DNA of 9,788 bases. Source: Thioalkalivibrio sp. (GTDB lineage: Bacteria; Pseudomonadota; Gammaproteobacteria; SpSt-1174). A program made the translations under genes and the position numbers. Shown one piece after another: positions 1 to 5,667 of the stretch. Where the stretch lies: contig DSBO01000185.1 in the NCBI GenBank assembly GCA_011046015.1, positions 1 through 9,788 of the forward strand, given 5' to 3'. Each line of letters begins with the position of its first letter. Position 1 is the first letter of the stretch. Below the pieces are notes generated by a model. That model saw only the letters and a program-made list of their open reading frames with translations. It made no database searches and had not been told where the DNA came from.

Positions 1-1044
1 CAGGACGTGATGATGCTCAAGGCCGATCATCTCTATGACAACCTGAAGGAGACGCTCTGGCACACCGAGCGATCCATCTACAACACGCTGGGCGTGGCAA
101 AGCTGCTGATGAGCCGTCACGTGAACAAGGCCGATTACCGCGTGGTGGTCACGGGCGAGGGCTCGGACGAACTCTTCGCCGGCTACCCGGCCTTTCGGCG
201 CGACATGTTCCTGCACGGCATGGACACGCTGTCGCCGGCCGAGCGGGCCGAGTGGGAGGCGATGCTCACCGAGGGCAACAAGCTCTTCAAGGGGGCGATG
301 CTCGCCGAGGACGAGGTACACGACCGGGAACTCGACCGACTGGTGGGCTTCACCCCGAGCTGCCTGCAGCCGTGGCTCGCCTCGGCCAGCCACGTGCCCG
401 GTCTGCTCAGTCAGGACATGGGCCGCGAGCTTGCCGACTACGAGCCCGGTACCGCGATCGCCAAGGCGCTGGACGGCGACATGCTGGAGGGACGGCACCC
501 GCTGGACAAGGCCCAGTACGTCTGGATCAAGACCATGCTCGAGGGACAGATCCTCACCTGGGGCGGCGACCGCGTGGACATGGCCAACTCCATGGAGGCG
601 CGTCCGCCCTTCCTCGACCATCACCTGGCCGAGTTCGCGACGAAGATCCCCCCCACCCTGCGCATCAAGGGGCGCACTGAGAAGTACGTGTTGCGCGAGG
701 CCATGCGCGGCATCCTGCCGAAGGTGCTGTACGAACGCCAGAAGTTCGCCTTCATGGCCCCGCCTGCGCATACCGACCCGAAGAAGTGGGCGGCGATGAA
801 GGCACTGGCGGACGAGCACCTGTCCGACAGCCGGATCCGGGATGCGGGCCTGCTCGACGTCGATGGCGTGAAGCAGCTGTTCGCGATCCACGAGTCCGAC
901 GACACGCCCGCCGCCACCCAGGTGCAGCTCGATGCCGTGATCAACCACATGCTGTCCGTGCAGATCCTGCACGAGCACTTCGTCGCCACCGACGTGCCGC
1001 GCCAGGCCCGCGAACGCGCCAGGCAGCTCGGCTGGGCCGCCTGA
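1..1044 (+). CDS. asnB: Asparagine synthetase B (glutamine-hydrolysing), C-terminal part, 5' end cut off
   Basis: AsnB makes asparagine from aspartate, ATP and glutamine-derived ammonia in the cytoplasm. The frame is open from base 1 (codons CAG GAC GTG...), so the 347 residues seen are the C-terminal part; the N-terminal glutaminase domain and the SGGxDS ATP loop of the synthetase domain would lie outside the window. Visible signatures, numbered from the first codon: VVVTGEGSDELFAGY at about 48-62, the classic synthetase motif; GGDRVDMANSMEARPPFLDH at 188-207; and TEKYVLREA around 226-234, whose lysine (K228) matches the catalytic lysine of the family. The GTG at base 7 is an internal valine codon, not a start. 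A MarR-type regulator follows after 36 bp. Some AsnB paralogues amidate other substrates, for example in polysaccharide or peptide clusters; without the left-hand neighbours this cannot be excluded. Confidence 0.93.
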   Translation, partial: QDVMMLKADHLYDNLKETLWHTERSIYNTLGVAKLLMSRHVNKADYRVVVTGEGSDELFAGYPAFRRDMFLHGMDTLSPAERAEWEAMLTEGNKLFKGAMLAEDEVHDRELDRLVGFTPSCLQPWLASASHVPGLLSQDMGRELADYEPGTAIAKALDGDMLEGRHPLDKAQYVWIKTMLEGQILTWGGDRVDMANSMEARPPFLDHHLAEFATKIPPTLRIKGRTEKYVLREAMRGILPKVLYERQKFAFMAPPAHTDPKKWAAMKALADEHLSDSRIRDAGLLDVDGVKQLFAIHESDDTPAATQVQLDAVINHMLSVQILHEHFVATDVPRQARERARQLGWAA

Positions 1045-1046
1045 TC

Positions 1047-1052
1047 TATAAT
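1047..1052 (+). promoter_or_regulatory. Consensus -10 hexamer upstream of the MarR-type gene
   Basis: A perfect TATAAT lies three bases after the asnB stop codon and 27 bp before the proposed start of the regulator, in otherwise GC-rich sequence. No TTGACA-like -35 box is found at 16-18 bp upstream (the sequence there is within the asnB 3' end), and there is no extended -10 TG. It suggests the regulator can be transcribed separately from asnB. This is a hexamer match only. Confidence 0.4.
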
Positions 1053-1079
1053 TGCGCCTCGTTCAACGGGCGGTGACAG

Positions 1080-1559
1080 ATGAGCCAGGACCAGGACATA
1101 CACCGGCAGGAAAAGATGCGTGACGTGCTACAGCAGCTGCGCGTGCTGTTTCGCAGCATCCAGGCGCACTCGCGCTGGGTGGAGAAGCAGTGTGGCGTAA
1201 GCGCCGCCCAGCTGTGGGCGCTGTGGGAGCTGCACAACGCCCCCGGCATGCGTGTCTCCGATCTTTCCCGCGCCCTGTCCGTACACCAGTCCACCGCCAG
1301 CAACATGCTCGACAAGCTGGAGGAAAAGCACCTCATCCGCCGCGACCGCAGTGGCCGCGACCAGCGCGTCGTGCGCCTCTACCTCACCGAGGCGGGCGAG
1401 GCCGTGCTCGCCCGCGCCCCAGAACACGGCCAGGGCGCCATCATGGGCGCCCTGGTCAAATTGCCGGACGAGGTGCTCGACGACCTCACCGACGGCCTGG
1501 CACGCGTCATCACCGAGATGGGCATGCACGACAGCAACGACCGGATGAAGCCGATCTAG
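1080..1559 (+). CDS. MarR-family winged-helix transcriptional regulator
   Basis: A 159-residue cytoplasmic DNA-binding protein of usual MarR length. After an N-terminal dimerisation helix region comes a winged helix-turn-helix: VSDLSRALSV (about 59-68) and the recognition helix HQSTASNMLDKLEEK (69-83), then the wing with the family signature DRSGRDQRVVRLYLTEAG (89-106), followed by C-terminal helices. MarR proteins bind palindromes as dimers and often respond to small aromatic or oxidising ligands; the ligand and target here are unknown. Start choice: ATG 1080 has a GGCGGTGA only 3 nt upstream; an in-frame ATG at 1116 (residue 13) has AGGA with better spacing, so a 147-residue form is possible. 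The gene follows asnB in the same direction, has its own -10 hexamer, and runs into a repeat-filled intergenic region. Confidence 0.92.
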   Translation: MSQDQDIHRQEKMRDVLQQLRVLFRSIQAHSRWVEKQCGVSAAQLWALWELHNAPGMRVSDLSRALSVHQSTASNMLDKLEEKHLIRRDRSGRDQRVVRLYLTEAGEAVLARAPEHGQGAIMGALVKLPDEVLDDLTDGLARVITEMGMHDSNDRMKPI

Positions 1560-1586
1560 GCGGGACGTCGGGCGGAAGATCTGTTC

Positions 1587-1613
1587 GCCACAGAGGGCAC
1601 AGAGATCACAGAT
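1587..1613 (+). repeat. Three tandem 9-bp repeats (left arm of a bracketing inverted repeat)
   Basis: The units are GCCACAGAG, GGCACAGAG and ATCACAGAT. Their reverse complement reappears at 2070-2096 with 24 of 27 positions matching. In addition GCCACAGAGG (1587-1596) can pair with CCTCTGTGGC (1634-1643), a perfect 10-bp inverted repeat with a 37-base loop. Intergenic repeats rich in CACAGAG are common in proteobacterial genomes; I do not know a function for this one. Confidence 0.75.
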
Positions 1614-1633
1614 GGAGAACACCATCCGGTCTG

Positions 1634-1648
1634 CCTCTGTGGCCAAAC
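1634..1648 (+). repeat. Direct-repeat copy CCTCTGTGGCCAAAC (partner at 2087-2101)
   Basis: This 15-mer matches 2087-2101 in 14 of 15 positions (C versus T at the eleventh base). It is followed at 1662-1670 by GAAGCGTGA, the exact reverse complement of TCACGCTTC at 2107-2115, so the left flank of the REP array carries a scrambled version of the right flank. Confidence 0.6.
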
Positions 1649-1677
1649 AGACCCCCAGCGAGAAGCGTGAAAGACAG

Positions 1678-1754
1678 GTGTAAGCGCTGCAAGGCGCGAT
1701 TCGGGGGTGGCGGCATCACCTGGGCATGGGTATCGCGGCTGGCACCGCTCCTAA
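1678..1754. repeat. REPIN-like unit 1 (degenerate ends)
   Basis: First of three tandem units with a 94-95 bp period. Forward arm AGCGCTGCAAGGCGCGATTC; reverse arm read on the other strand GCGGTGCCAGCCGC. The terminal tetranucleotides have decayed: GTGT replaces GTAG on the left and CTAA replaces CTAC on the right. An 18-bp linker GGTCCGGCTGTGGTCCTG separates it from unit 2. Confidence 0.75.
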
Positions 1755-1772
1755 GGTCCGGCTGTGGTCCTG

Positions 1773-1848
1773 GTAGGAGCGCTGCAAGGCGCGATTCGGG
1801 GTGGCAGCATCACCCGGGCATGGGTATCGCGGCTTTCACCGCTCCTAC
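1773..1848. repeat. REPIN-like unit 2 (intact)
   Basis: The unit begins with GTAGGAGCG and ends with CGCTCCTAC, two REP elements in inverted orientation. Each arm folds into a small hairpin: GCGCT-GCAA-GGCGC on the left and, on the opposite strand, GCGGT-GAAA-GCCGC on the right. A conserved GTAG next to a short imperfect palindrome is the hallmark of REP elements mobilised by RAYT (REP-associated tyrosine) transposases in pseudomonads and xanthomonads. No RAYT gene lies in the window. Confidence 0.85.
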
Positions 1849-1866
1849 GGTCCGGCTGTGGTCCCG

Positions 1867-1943
1867 GTAGGAGCGCTGCAAGGCGCGATTCGGGGGTGGC
1901 AACATCGCCTGGGCATGGGTATCGCGGCTTTCACCGCTCCTAC
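1867..1943. repeat. REPIN-like unit 3 (intact)
   Basis: Near-identical to unit 2, with one extra G in the inner spacer (five G instead of four after GATTC) and a few substitutions. Both terminal tetranucleotides (GTAG and CTAC) are intact. The same 18-bp linker (GGTCCGGTTGTGGTCCCG) follows at 1944-1961. Confidence 0.85.
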
Positions 1944-1961
1944 GGTCCGGTTGTGGTCCCG

Positions 1962-2038
1962 GTAGCTGCGCAAGCTGCGATGCCCATGTATCGGTCATCG
2001 TGCCATACCCTGGTCGCGCCTTGCAGCCTGAGGGCATA
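1962..2038. repeat. Degenerate fourth REPIN-like unit
   Basis: It starts in register with the array with GTAGCTGCGCAAGCTGCGAT, a divergent REP arm. At the expected offset it has TCGCGCCTTGCAGC (2014-2027), the exact reverse complement of the left arm core of units 1-3 (GCTGCAAGGCGCGA). The final CTAC is lost. The inner spacer has diverged completely. I read it as an older or recombined copy. Confidence 0.6.
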
Positions 2039-2069
2039 AACCGTTCTCCTGCAGTTGCCGCTTTTACCC

Positions 2070-2096
2070 CTCTGTGCCCTCTGTGCCCTCTGTGGC
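2070..2096 (-). repeat. Three tandem 9-bp repeats (right arm of the bracketing inverted repeat)
   Basis: The units are CTCTGTGCC, CTCTGTGCC and CTCTGTGGC. They are the inverted counterpart of 1587-1613 (24 of 27 positions), so the REP array lies between two oppositely oriented nonamer blocks about 480 bp apart. Confidence 0.75.
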
Positions 2097-2104
2097 TAAA
2101 CCAG

Positions 2105-2160
2105 CCTCACGCTTCACACTTCACACTTCACTCCTCACGCCTACCCCCTCACCCCTCCCG
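2105..2160 (-). repeat. Heptamer tandem repeat overlapping the end of a gene
   Basis: Eight consecutive 7-bp units: CCTCACG, CTTCACA, CTTCACA, CTTCACT, CCTCACG, CCTACCC, CCTCACC, CCTCCCG (consensus CYTCACN). The array decays towards the right and includes the stop codon (complement of TCA, 2149-2151) and last three codons of the minus-strand gene that ends at 2149. The seven-base period is directly visible; origin by slippage is an inference. Confidence 0.7.
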
Positions 2161-2898
2161 ATACACCCGAAACCTCAACCGGCAACTTTTGCGCCGGGTA
2201 TCCAGTGCCGGCACCCTGGCGAGCTGCCGGCGCAGGTCGGCGCGGCTCGCTGGCTCGCGTAGGCAGGCGGCGACGGCGTTCTGGTTCATGGGTGTGGTGA
2301 AGCGATAACAGGCAGCGAAGCGTTTGCGCAGCTGCCGGCTCATCGCCAGTGCGGATGCGCTGAATGCTGCCCGATCCGGGAAGTTCGCCACCAGCACGCC
2401 CTGCGGTGCGAGCTGTTTCAGCAACGCCCTTGCCCAGCCCGTGTCCATGGCGATCGCGCGTTCGGACTCGCCGTCCACGTGGCCGAAGAGATCGTCGATG
2501 ACGAGATCGAAGGGCGGTCCGTCGTAGGCCGCCAGCCAGGTGCGCGCATCGGCCTCGACCAGCGTGGCGATCTCGGGGGTCACGTTGAAATACCGGCGCG
2601 CGATGTCCAGATGCACGCCTTCGATGTCCACGCCGATGAGCGTGTCGGGCGCGATGAAGCGATGCAGCTGCCGCAGTACCGCACCACCGCCCACGCCCAG
2701 CACCAGTACGCGACGGATCGTCTTCGGATCACGGAAGAAGGCAGGCAGCATGAGCAGGTCCCAGACACTGCCGGTAACGGGCTGACGCTCGTTGTACTGG
2801 CTGTGCAGTACGCCGTTGGTGTAGAGCCTGCGGGTGGCACCGGCGCTGCGCACCTCATAGCGCGTGTCGCCGACCTGACGCGACCAGAGGATGGCCAT
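2149..2898 (-). CDS. Spermidine-synthase-like protein (class I methyltransferase fold)
   Basis: A 249-residue soluble protein resembling the spermine/spermidine synthase family. The nucleotide-binding glycine loop is VLVLGVGGGAVLRQL (64-78), followed by the acidic residue of the next strand in GVDIEGVHLDIARRYF (89-104, D91), then EADARTWL (115-122) and the strand-4 segment FDLVIDDLFGHVDGE (130-144). True aminopropyltransferases carry a D-(S/C)-(S/T)-D-P type motif at this last place; here it reads DDLFGH, so polyamine synthesis is doubtful, and an S-adenosylmethionine-dependent methyltransferase or an aminopropyltransferase relative of unknown substrate is equally possible. It lies 6 bp downstream of the alcohol dehydrogenase gene with no visible Shine-Dalgarno sequence, suggesting translational coupling. 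Its 3' end merges into a heptamer repeat. Confidence 0.85.
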   Translation of the reverse strand: MAILWSRQVGDTRYEVRSAGATRRLYTNGVLHSQYNERQPVTGSVWDLLMLPAFFRDPKTIRRVLVLGVGGGAVLRQLHRFIAPDTLIGVDIEGVHLDIARRYFNVTPEIATLVEADARTWLAAYDGPPFDLVIDDLFGHVDGESERAIAMDTGWARALLKQLAPQGVLVANFPDRAAFSASALAMSRQLRKRFAACYRFTTPMNQNAVAACLREPASRADLRRQLARVPALDTRRKSCRLRFRVYREG

Positions 2899-2904
2899 GC
2901 TGGA

Positions 2905-4095
2905 TCAGAGCCTGGCTTTCAGGCAGTCGCGCAGTTCGGCATCGGTGAGCACGATGGGATTGGTCTTCATGCTGCTGCCGCGCGCATTGGCCACCACCGT
3001 ATCGAGACCGTCGTCGGCCAGGCCGTACGCACCGAGACGCGGCAGCTGCATGTGCCCGGTCCACTCGTCCAGCAGCGCGATCAGGCCCTCCCAGGCGGCC
3101 TCGCGCGAATCGAAGTGACGCTGGCACAGCAGCCGCGCCACCTCGACATAGCGGTTGAGCGCCGGGTTGTTCGGCTCGCGCGCGAGCATGGCCTCGATGT
3201 TGGCCTCGGTACAGACGGCGACCAGGGTGCCGCAGACGACGCCATGCGGTATGGGATAAAACGCCCCCAGCGGCGAGGCCAGGCCATGCACGGAACCCAG
3301 CCCGCACTGCGCCAGCGTGATACCGGAGTTGAGCGCGGCATAGGCCATCTGCGCATGCGCGCCGACGGCGGCATCGCCGTAGTCGTACCACGCGAGCAGG
3401 CCGTCGCGCACGGCGGCCAGGCCGCTCATCGCCAGGGCGTCGGTGAAGGGGTTGGCGCGCAGCGAGACATAGGATTCGAGCAGCTGCGTGAGCGCATCCA
3501 TGCCGTTGGCGGCGATGACGTCCTGCGGACAGGAGGCGAGCAGCGACGGATCGACCACGGCGTATTCGGCCACCAGCCGGTCGTCGCGGAACGACTTCTT
3601 GAAGCCGTCCGGACCCTGCACGCTCAGCACGGCGTTCTTGGTGGCCTCGCTGCCGGTGCCGGCGGTGGTGGGCACGGCGATGAAGGGCACGGCCGGGCCG
3701 TCGTAGGGCAACTCCGGGCCGACGCCCTCGAGATAGTCCATCACCGGGCGGCCGACCCGTAGCAGGCCGGCGATGGCCTTGGCGGCATCCAGTGCGCTGC
3801 CGCCGCCGATGCCGATCACCACGTCGATGGGAGTGTCGCCAAACGCGCGTACCGCGTCATCCACGAGTTGGGGCGAGGGTTCGCCCGCCACCCGGCAGTG
3901 CTGCCAGTCGATGCCGGCTGTCTGCAGGGCCGCCTGCAGCCGTGGCCAGTGCGCGGTGTCGATGAAGGAGCGCGCGCCGGTGACGATCAGTGCGCGCCGC
4001 CCGAAGCTGGCCGTCAGTGCCGGCAACCTGTCGAGGGCGCCGGCCCCGAACTCGATGCGTGGCAGGCGGGCGATGGCAAACGAGGCTATGGACAT
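2905..4095 (-). CDS. Iron-type (group III) alcohol dehydrogenase family protein
   Basis: A 396-residue cytoplasmic oxidoreductase of typical family length that would interconvert an alcohol and an aldehyde or ketone using NAD(P). Seen in sequence: the pyrophosphate-binding loop GIGGGSALDAAK (95-106), the PTTAGTGSEAT segment (142-152), and the C-terminal metal-binding helical domain. The usual metal ligands are Asp, His, His, His; here they align as D200, Q204 (in GMDALTQLLESY), H270 (SVHG) and H284 (PHG), so one histidine is a glutamine, and the histidine usual after VHG-x is serine (S274). Such substitutions occur in some uncharacterised branches and may mean a different metal, weak metal binding or altered chemistry. 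It is the middle gene of a three-gene cluster, 6 bp from each neighbour. The substrate cannot be named from sequence. Confidence 0.93.
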   Translation of the reverse strand: MSIASFAIARLPRIEFGAGALDRLPALTASFGRRALIVTGARSFIDTAHWPRLQAALQTAGIDWQHCRVAGEPSPQLVDDAVRAFGDTPIDVVIGIGGGSALDAAKAIAGLLRVGRPVMDYLEGVGPELPYDGPAVPFIAVPTTAGTGSEATKNAVLSVQGPDGFKKSFRDDRLVAEYAVVDPSLLASCPQDVIAANGMDALTQLLESYVSLRANPFTDALAMSGLAAVRDGLLAWYDYGDAAVGAHAQMAYAALNSGITLAQCGLGSVHGLASPLGAFYPIPHGVVCGTLVAVCTEANIEAMLAREPNNPALNRYVEVARLLCQRHFDSREAAWEGLIALLDEWTGHMQLPRLGAYGLADDGLDTVVANARGSSMKTNPIVLTDAELRDCLKARL

Positions 4096-4101
4096 GCCGG
4101 C

Positions 4102-4419
4102 TCAGTTTTCCGTGTATTCCTGCACCAGCACCCAGGGGGCGGCGACCACGGCCCAGAAGGTGGCACGCGTCTCGTTCCAGCGCATGGCGTCGTCGTTGGA
4201 GGCGCGGGTGATCTGCCCGCTGTCGAGGCACTGCTCGACGTACTTCCGGTCGTCGGCCACGAAGCGCGCGGCGACATCGACCAGGTCGAGTTCGGGGGCG
4301 ACGCAGATCACCACGCCACGAGCGTAGTGGCGTTGCAGTTCGTCCCAGCCGAGCTTCGCGGTTTCCTTGGCCATTTCCGCGCGCAGGGTATCGCGCATCT
4401 GTTCGACGGATTCGTTCAT
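4102..4419 (-). CDS. DUF2288 family protein, function unknown
   Basis: A 105-residue protein, acidic and soluble, with no signal peptide or membrane segment. It resembles the DUF2288 family by its length and by the pattern WDELQRHYARGVVICVAPELDL (25-46) and the tryptophan-rich end FWAVVAAPWVLVQEY (about 88-102). I recall this family from memory and could not search. No catalytic motif is evident. It is the first gene of the minus-strand cluster with the alcohol dehydrogenase and the spermidine-synthase-like gene, and is divergent from the SET-domain gene. The start ATG (4417-4419) has no convincing Shine-Dalgarno sequence; the only other methionines (residues 8 and 16) would remove part of the N-terminal helix. 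A TATACT hexamer lies 33-38 bp upstream on the minus strand. Confidence 0.75.
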   Translation of the reverse strand: MNESVEQMRDTLRAEMAKETAKLGWDELQRHYARGVVICVAPELDLVDVAARFVADDRKYVEQCLDSGQITRASNDDAMRWNETRATFWAVVAAPWVLVQEYTEN

Positions 4420-4451
4420 GGAAATCGTTCGTTGTGTGAAGACCAGCGACC

Positions 4452-4457
4452 AGTATA
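4452..4457 (-). promoter_or_regulatory. Possible -10 hexamer (TATACT) for the minus-strand three-gene cluster
   Basis: Read on the minus strand the sequence is TTTATACTGG, in the 121-bp divergent region between the DUF2288 and SET-domain genes. No good -35 box is seen at the expected distance. A small direct repeat GACCAGC/GACCAG (4441-4453) overlaps its downstream side. Weak evidence. Confidence 0.3.
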
Positions 4458-4540
4458 AACGATGCCCGACCGGCTCGCCGATTGCGCCGGGAGAGACGCT
4501 TGATTAAGCTCTGCGACAACCAACCACGAGCGACATCGTC

Positions 4541-4873
4541 ATGGGCAAGTCACCGGATCTCGAGATTCTCTTCTACGTGGCCGATTCCGGCATCCACGGC
4601 AAGGGGCTGTTCGCGCGCTGCGCGATTGCGGCCGGGACCTACCTCGGCGAGTACGATGGCCCGGAGACGGACGAGAATGGCATGCACGTGCTGTGGGCGG
4701 AAACCGAGGAGGGCGACTGGATCGGTCGCGACGGCCAGAACCTGCTGCGCTACATCAACCACAGCGAAGCCCCCTGCGCCGAGTTCGAGGGCTTCGAGCT
4801 CTACGCCGTCGCGGCAATCGAACCCGACCAGGAGATCACCATCCACTACGGCGACGAGTTCGAGCCCGACTGA
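4541..4873 (+). CDS. Small SET-domain protein (putative protein-lysine methyltransferase)
   Basis: A 110-residue protein that is almost entirely a SET domain, the fold of eukaryotic-type histone lysine methyltransferases using S-adenosylmethionine. Seen: GIHGKGLFA (17-25), the usual start of a SET domain; YLGEYDGPE (34-42); RYINHS (70-75), the NHS cofactor-binding motif; and ELYAVAAIEPDQEITIHYG (86-104), with the catalytic-type tyrosine Y103 in the last motif. There is no pre-SET region and no cysteine-rich post-SET. Bacterial copies are scattered and most have no known target; ribosomal proteins or nucleoid proteins are possible substrates, but this is speculation. It stands alone: divergent from the DUF2288 gene and convergent with mtfA, with an 18-bp gap and no recognisable terminator between the two stops. 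Confidence 0.88.
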   Translation: MGKSPDLEILFYVADSGIHGKGLFARCAIAAGTYLGEYDGPETDENGMHVLWAETEEGDWIGRDGQNLLRYINHSEAPCAEFEGFELYAVAAIEPDQEITIHYGDEFEPD

Positions 4874-4891
4874 TCGAACGCCCGCGCTCGC

Positions 4892-5665
4892 TCAGCGGCG
4901 GCCCGGGTCCTGACGGTAGAACTGGCGCAACTGCGTGTACACCGCCGGATACACGTCATTCAGTACCTGCGGAGCGACGAAGAAGTATTCGCTGAACACC
5001 GCAAAGCACTCCGCCGGCGATTCCGCGGCGTAAGAATCGAGCGGCGTCTCCTGCCCGGCATCGAGACGCCGGTTCATGTCCGCGAAGGCCTCGGAAAAGG
5101 CCCTGGTCCAGGCCCGGCGCGACATGCCGCGATGCAGGGGCGGAAAGCCGTTGGCGTCACCGTTGCACATGTCCAGCTTGTGCGCACACTCGTGCATGAC
5201 CACGTTGTAGCCGTCCTCGTGATGGTTCTGCCTCGTCGAGGCATGGACGTCCTCCAGCGACAGCACCAGCGGCCCATAGTCCCAGGCCTCGCCGATGCGC
5301 AGGTCGCGTCCGGCGTGCACCACGCCTGCCTCATCCATCTCCTCGTAGTCCACCAGGAACTCGTTCGGGTACACGACCACGCTCACCCATTCGTCGTACC
5401 AGTCGAAGCCGAGCTCAAGGATCGGCAGGCAGGCCTGCACCGCGATCGCCAGGCGATCGGCCTCGGTGCAGACAAAGCCCTCCACGGGCTCGAAGGCCTT
5501 CTCGGCGAGAAACAGCGAGACGAGGTCGCGTAGGCGTTCCTGCTCAGCGGTATCGAGCCCGCGACAGCACGGCAGCGACGCGATGGTCGCCGCCAGGTGC
5601 GAGGCGGGTAGACGATACGCCCGCAACAGCCGTTCGCGGCGCCGGCGCCGCCACCAGGCGAACAT
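4892..5665 (-). CDS. mtfA: MtfA-type zinc metallopeptidase (M90 family)
   Basis: A 257-residue soluble peptidase resembling MtfA (YeeI), which in Escherichia coli binds the glucose repressor Mlc and is activated as an aminopeptidase. The zinc site is clear: HECAH (158-162) within YNVVMHECAHKLDM, plus a downstream glutamate in SPAECFAVFSEYFF (216-229), most likely E219, as third ligand. The N-terminus MFAWWRRRRRERLL is strongly basic and fits family members. Length matches the family (about 260). It begins 2 bp after the stop of the upstream YeeE-type transporter gene, so the two are very likely co-transcribed and coupled; a functional link between them is not established. Whether Mlc exists in this organism cannot be seen, so the regulatory role should not be assumed. 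Confidence 0.9.
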   Translation of the reverse strand: MFAWWRRRRRERLLRAYRLPASHLAATIASLPCCRGLDTAEQERLRDLVSLFLAEKAFEPVEGFVCTEADRLAIAVQACLPILELGFDWYDEWVSVVVYPNEFLVDYEEMDEAGVVHAGRDLRIGEAWDYGPLVLSLEDVHASTRQNHHEDGYNVVMHECAHKLDMCNGDANGFPPLHRGMSRRAWTRAFSEAFADMNRRLDAGQETPLDSYAAESPAECFAVFSEYFFVAPQVLNDVYPAVYTQLRQFYRQDPGRR

Positions 5666-5667
5666 GC

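Noticed and set aside
1678..1961. A CRISPR array
   Set aside because: The repeats are about 95 bp with 18-bp linkers that are nearly identical to each other, so there are no unique spacers; each unit holds two inverted REP arms.
2479..3762. A 427-codon plus-strand open frame, longer than most genes in the window
   Set aside because: It is antisense to the alcohol dehydrogenase and spermidine-synthase-like genes, both of which show clear family motifs; its product is a H/R/Q/G-rich composition typical of shadow frames in GC-rich DNA.
4874..4891. A bidirectional terminator between the SET-domain gene and mtfA
   Set aside because: Only 18 bp separate the stops and there is no hairpin followed by a T-tract on either strand.
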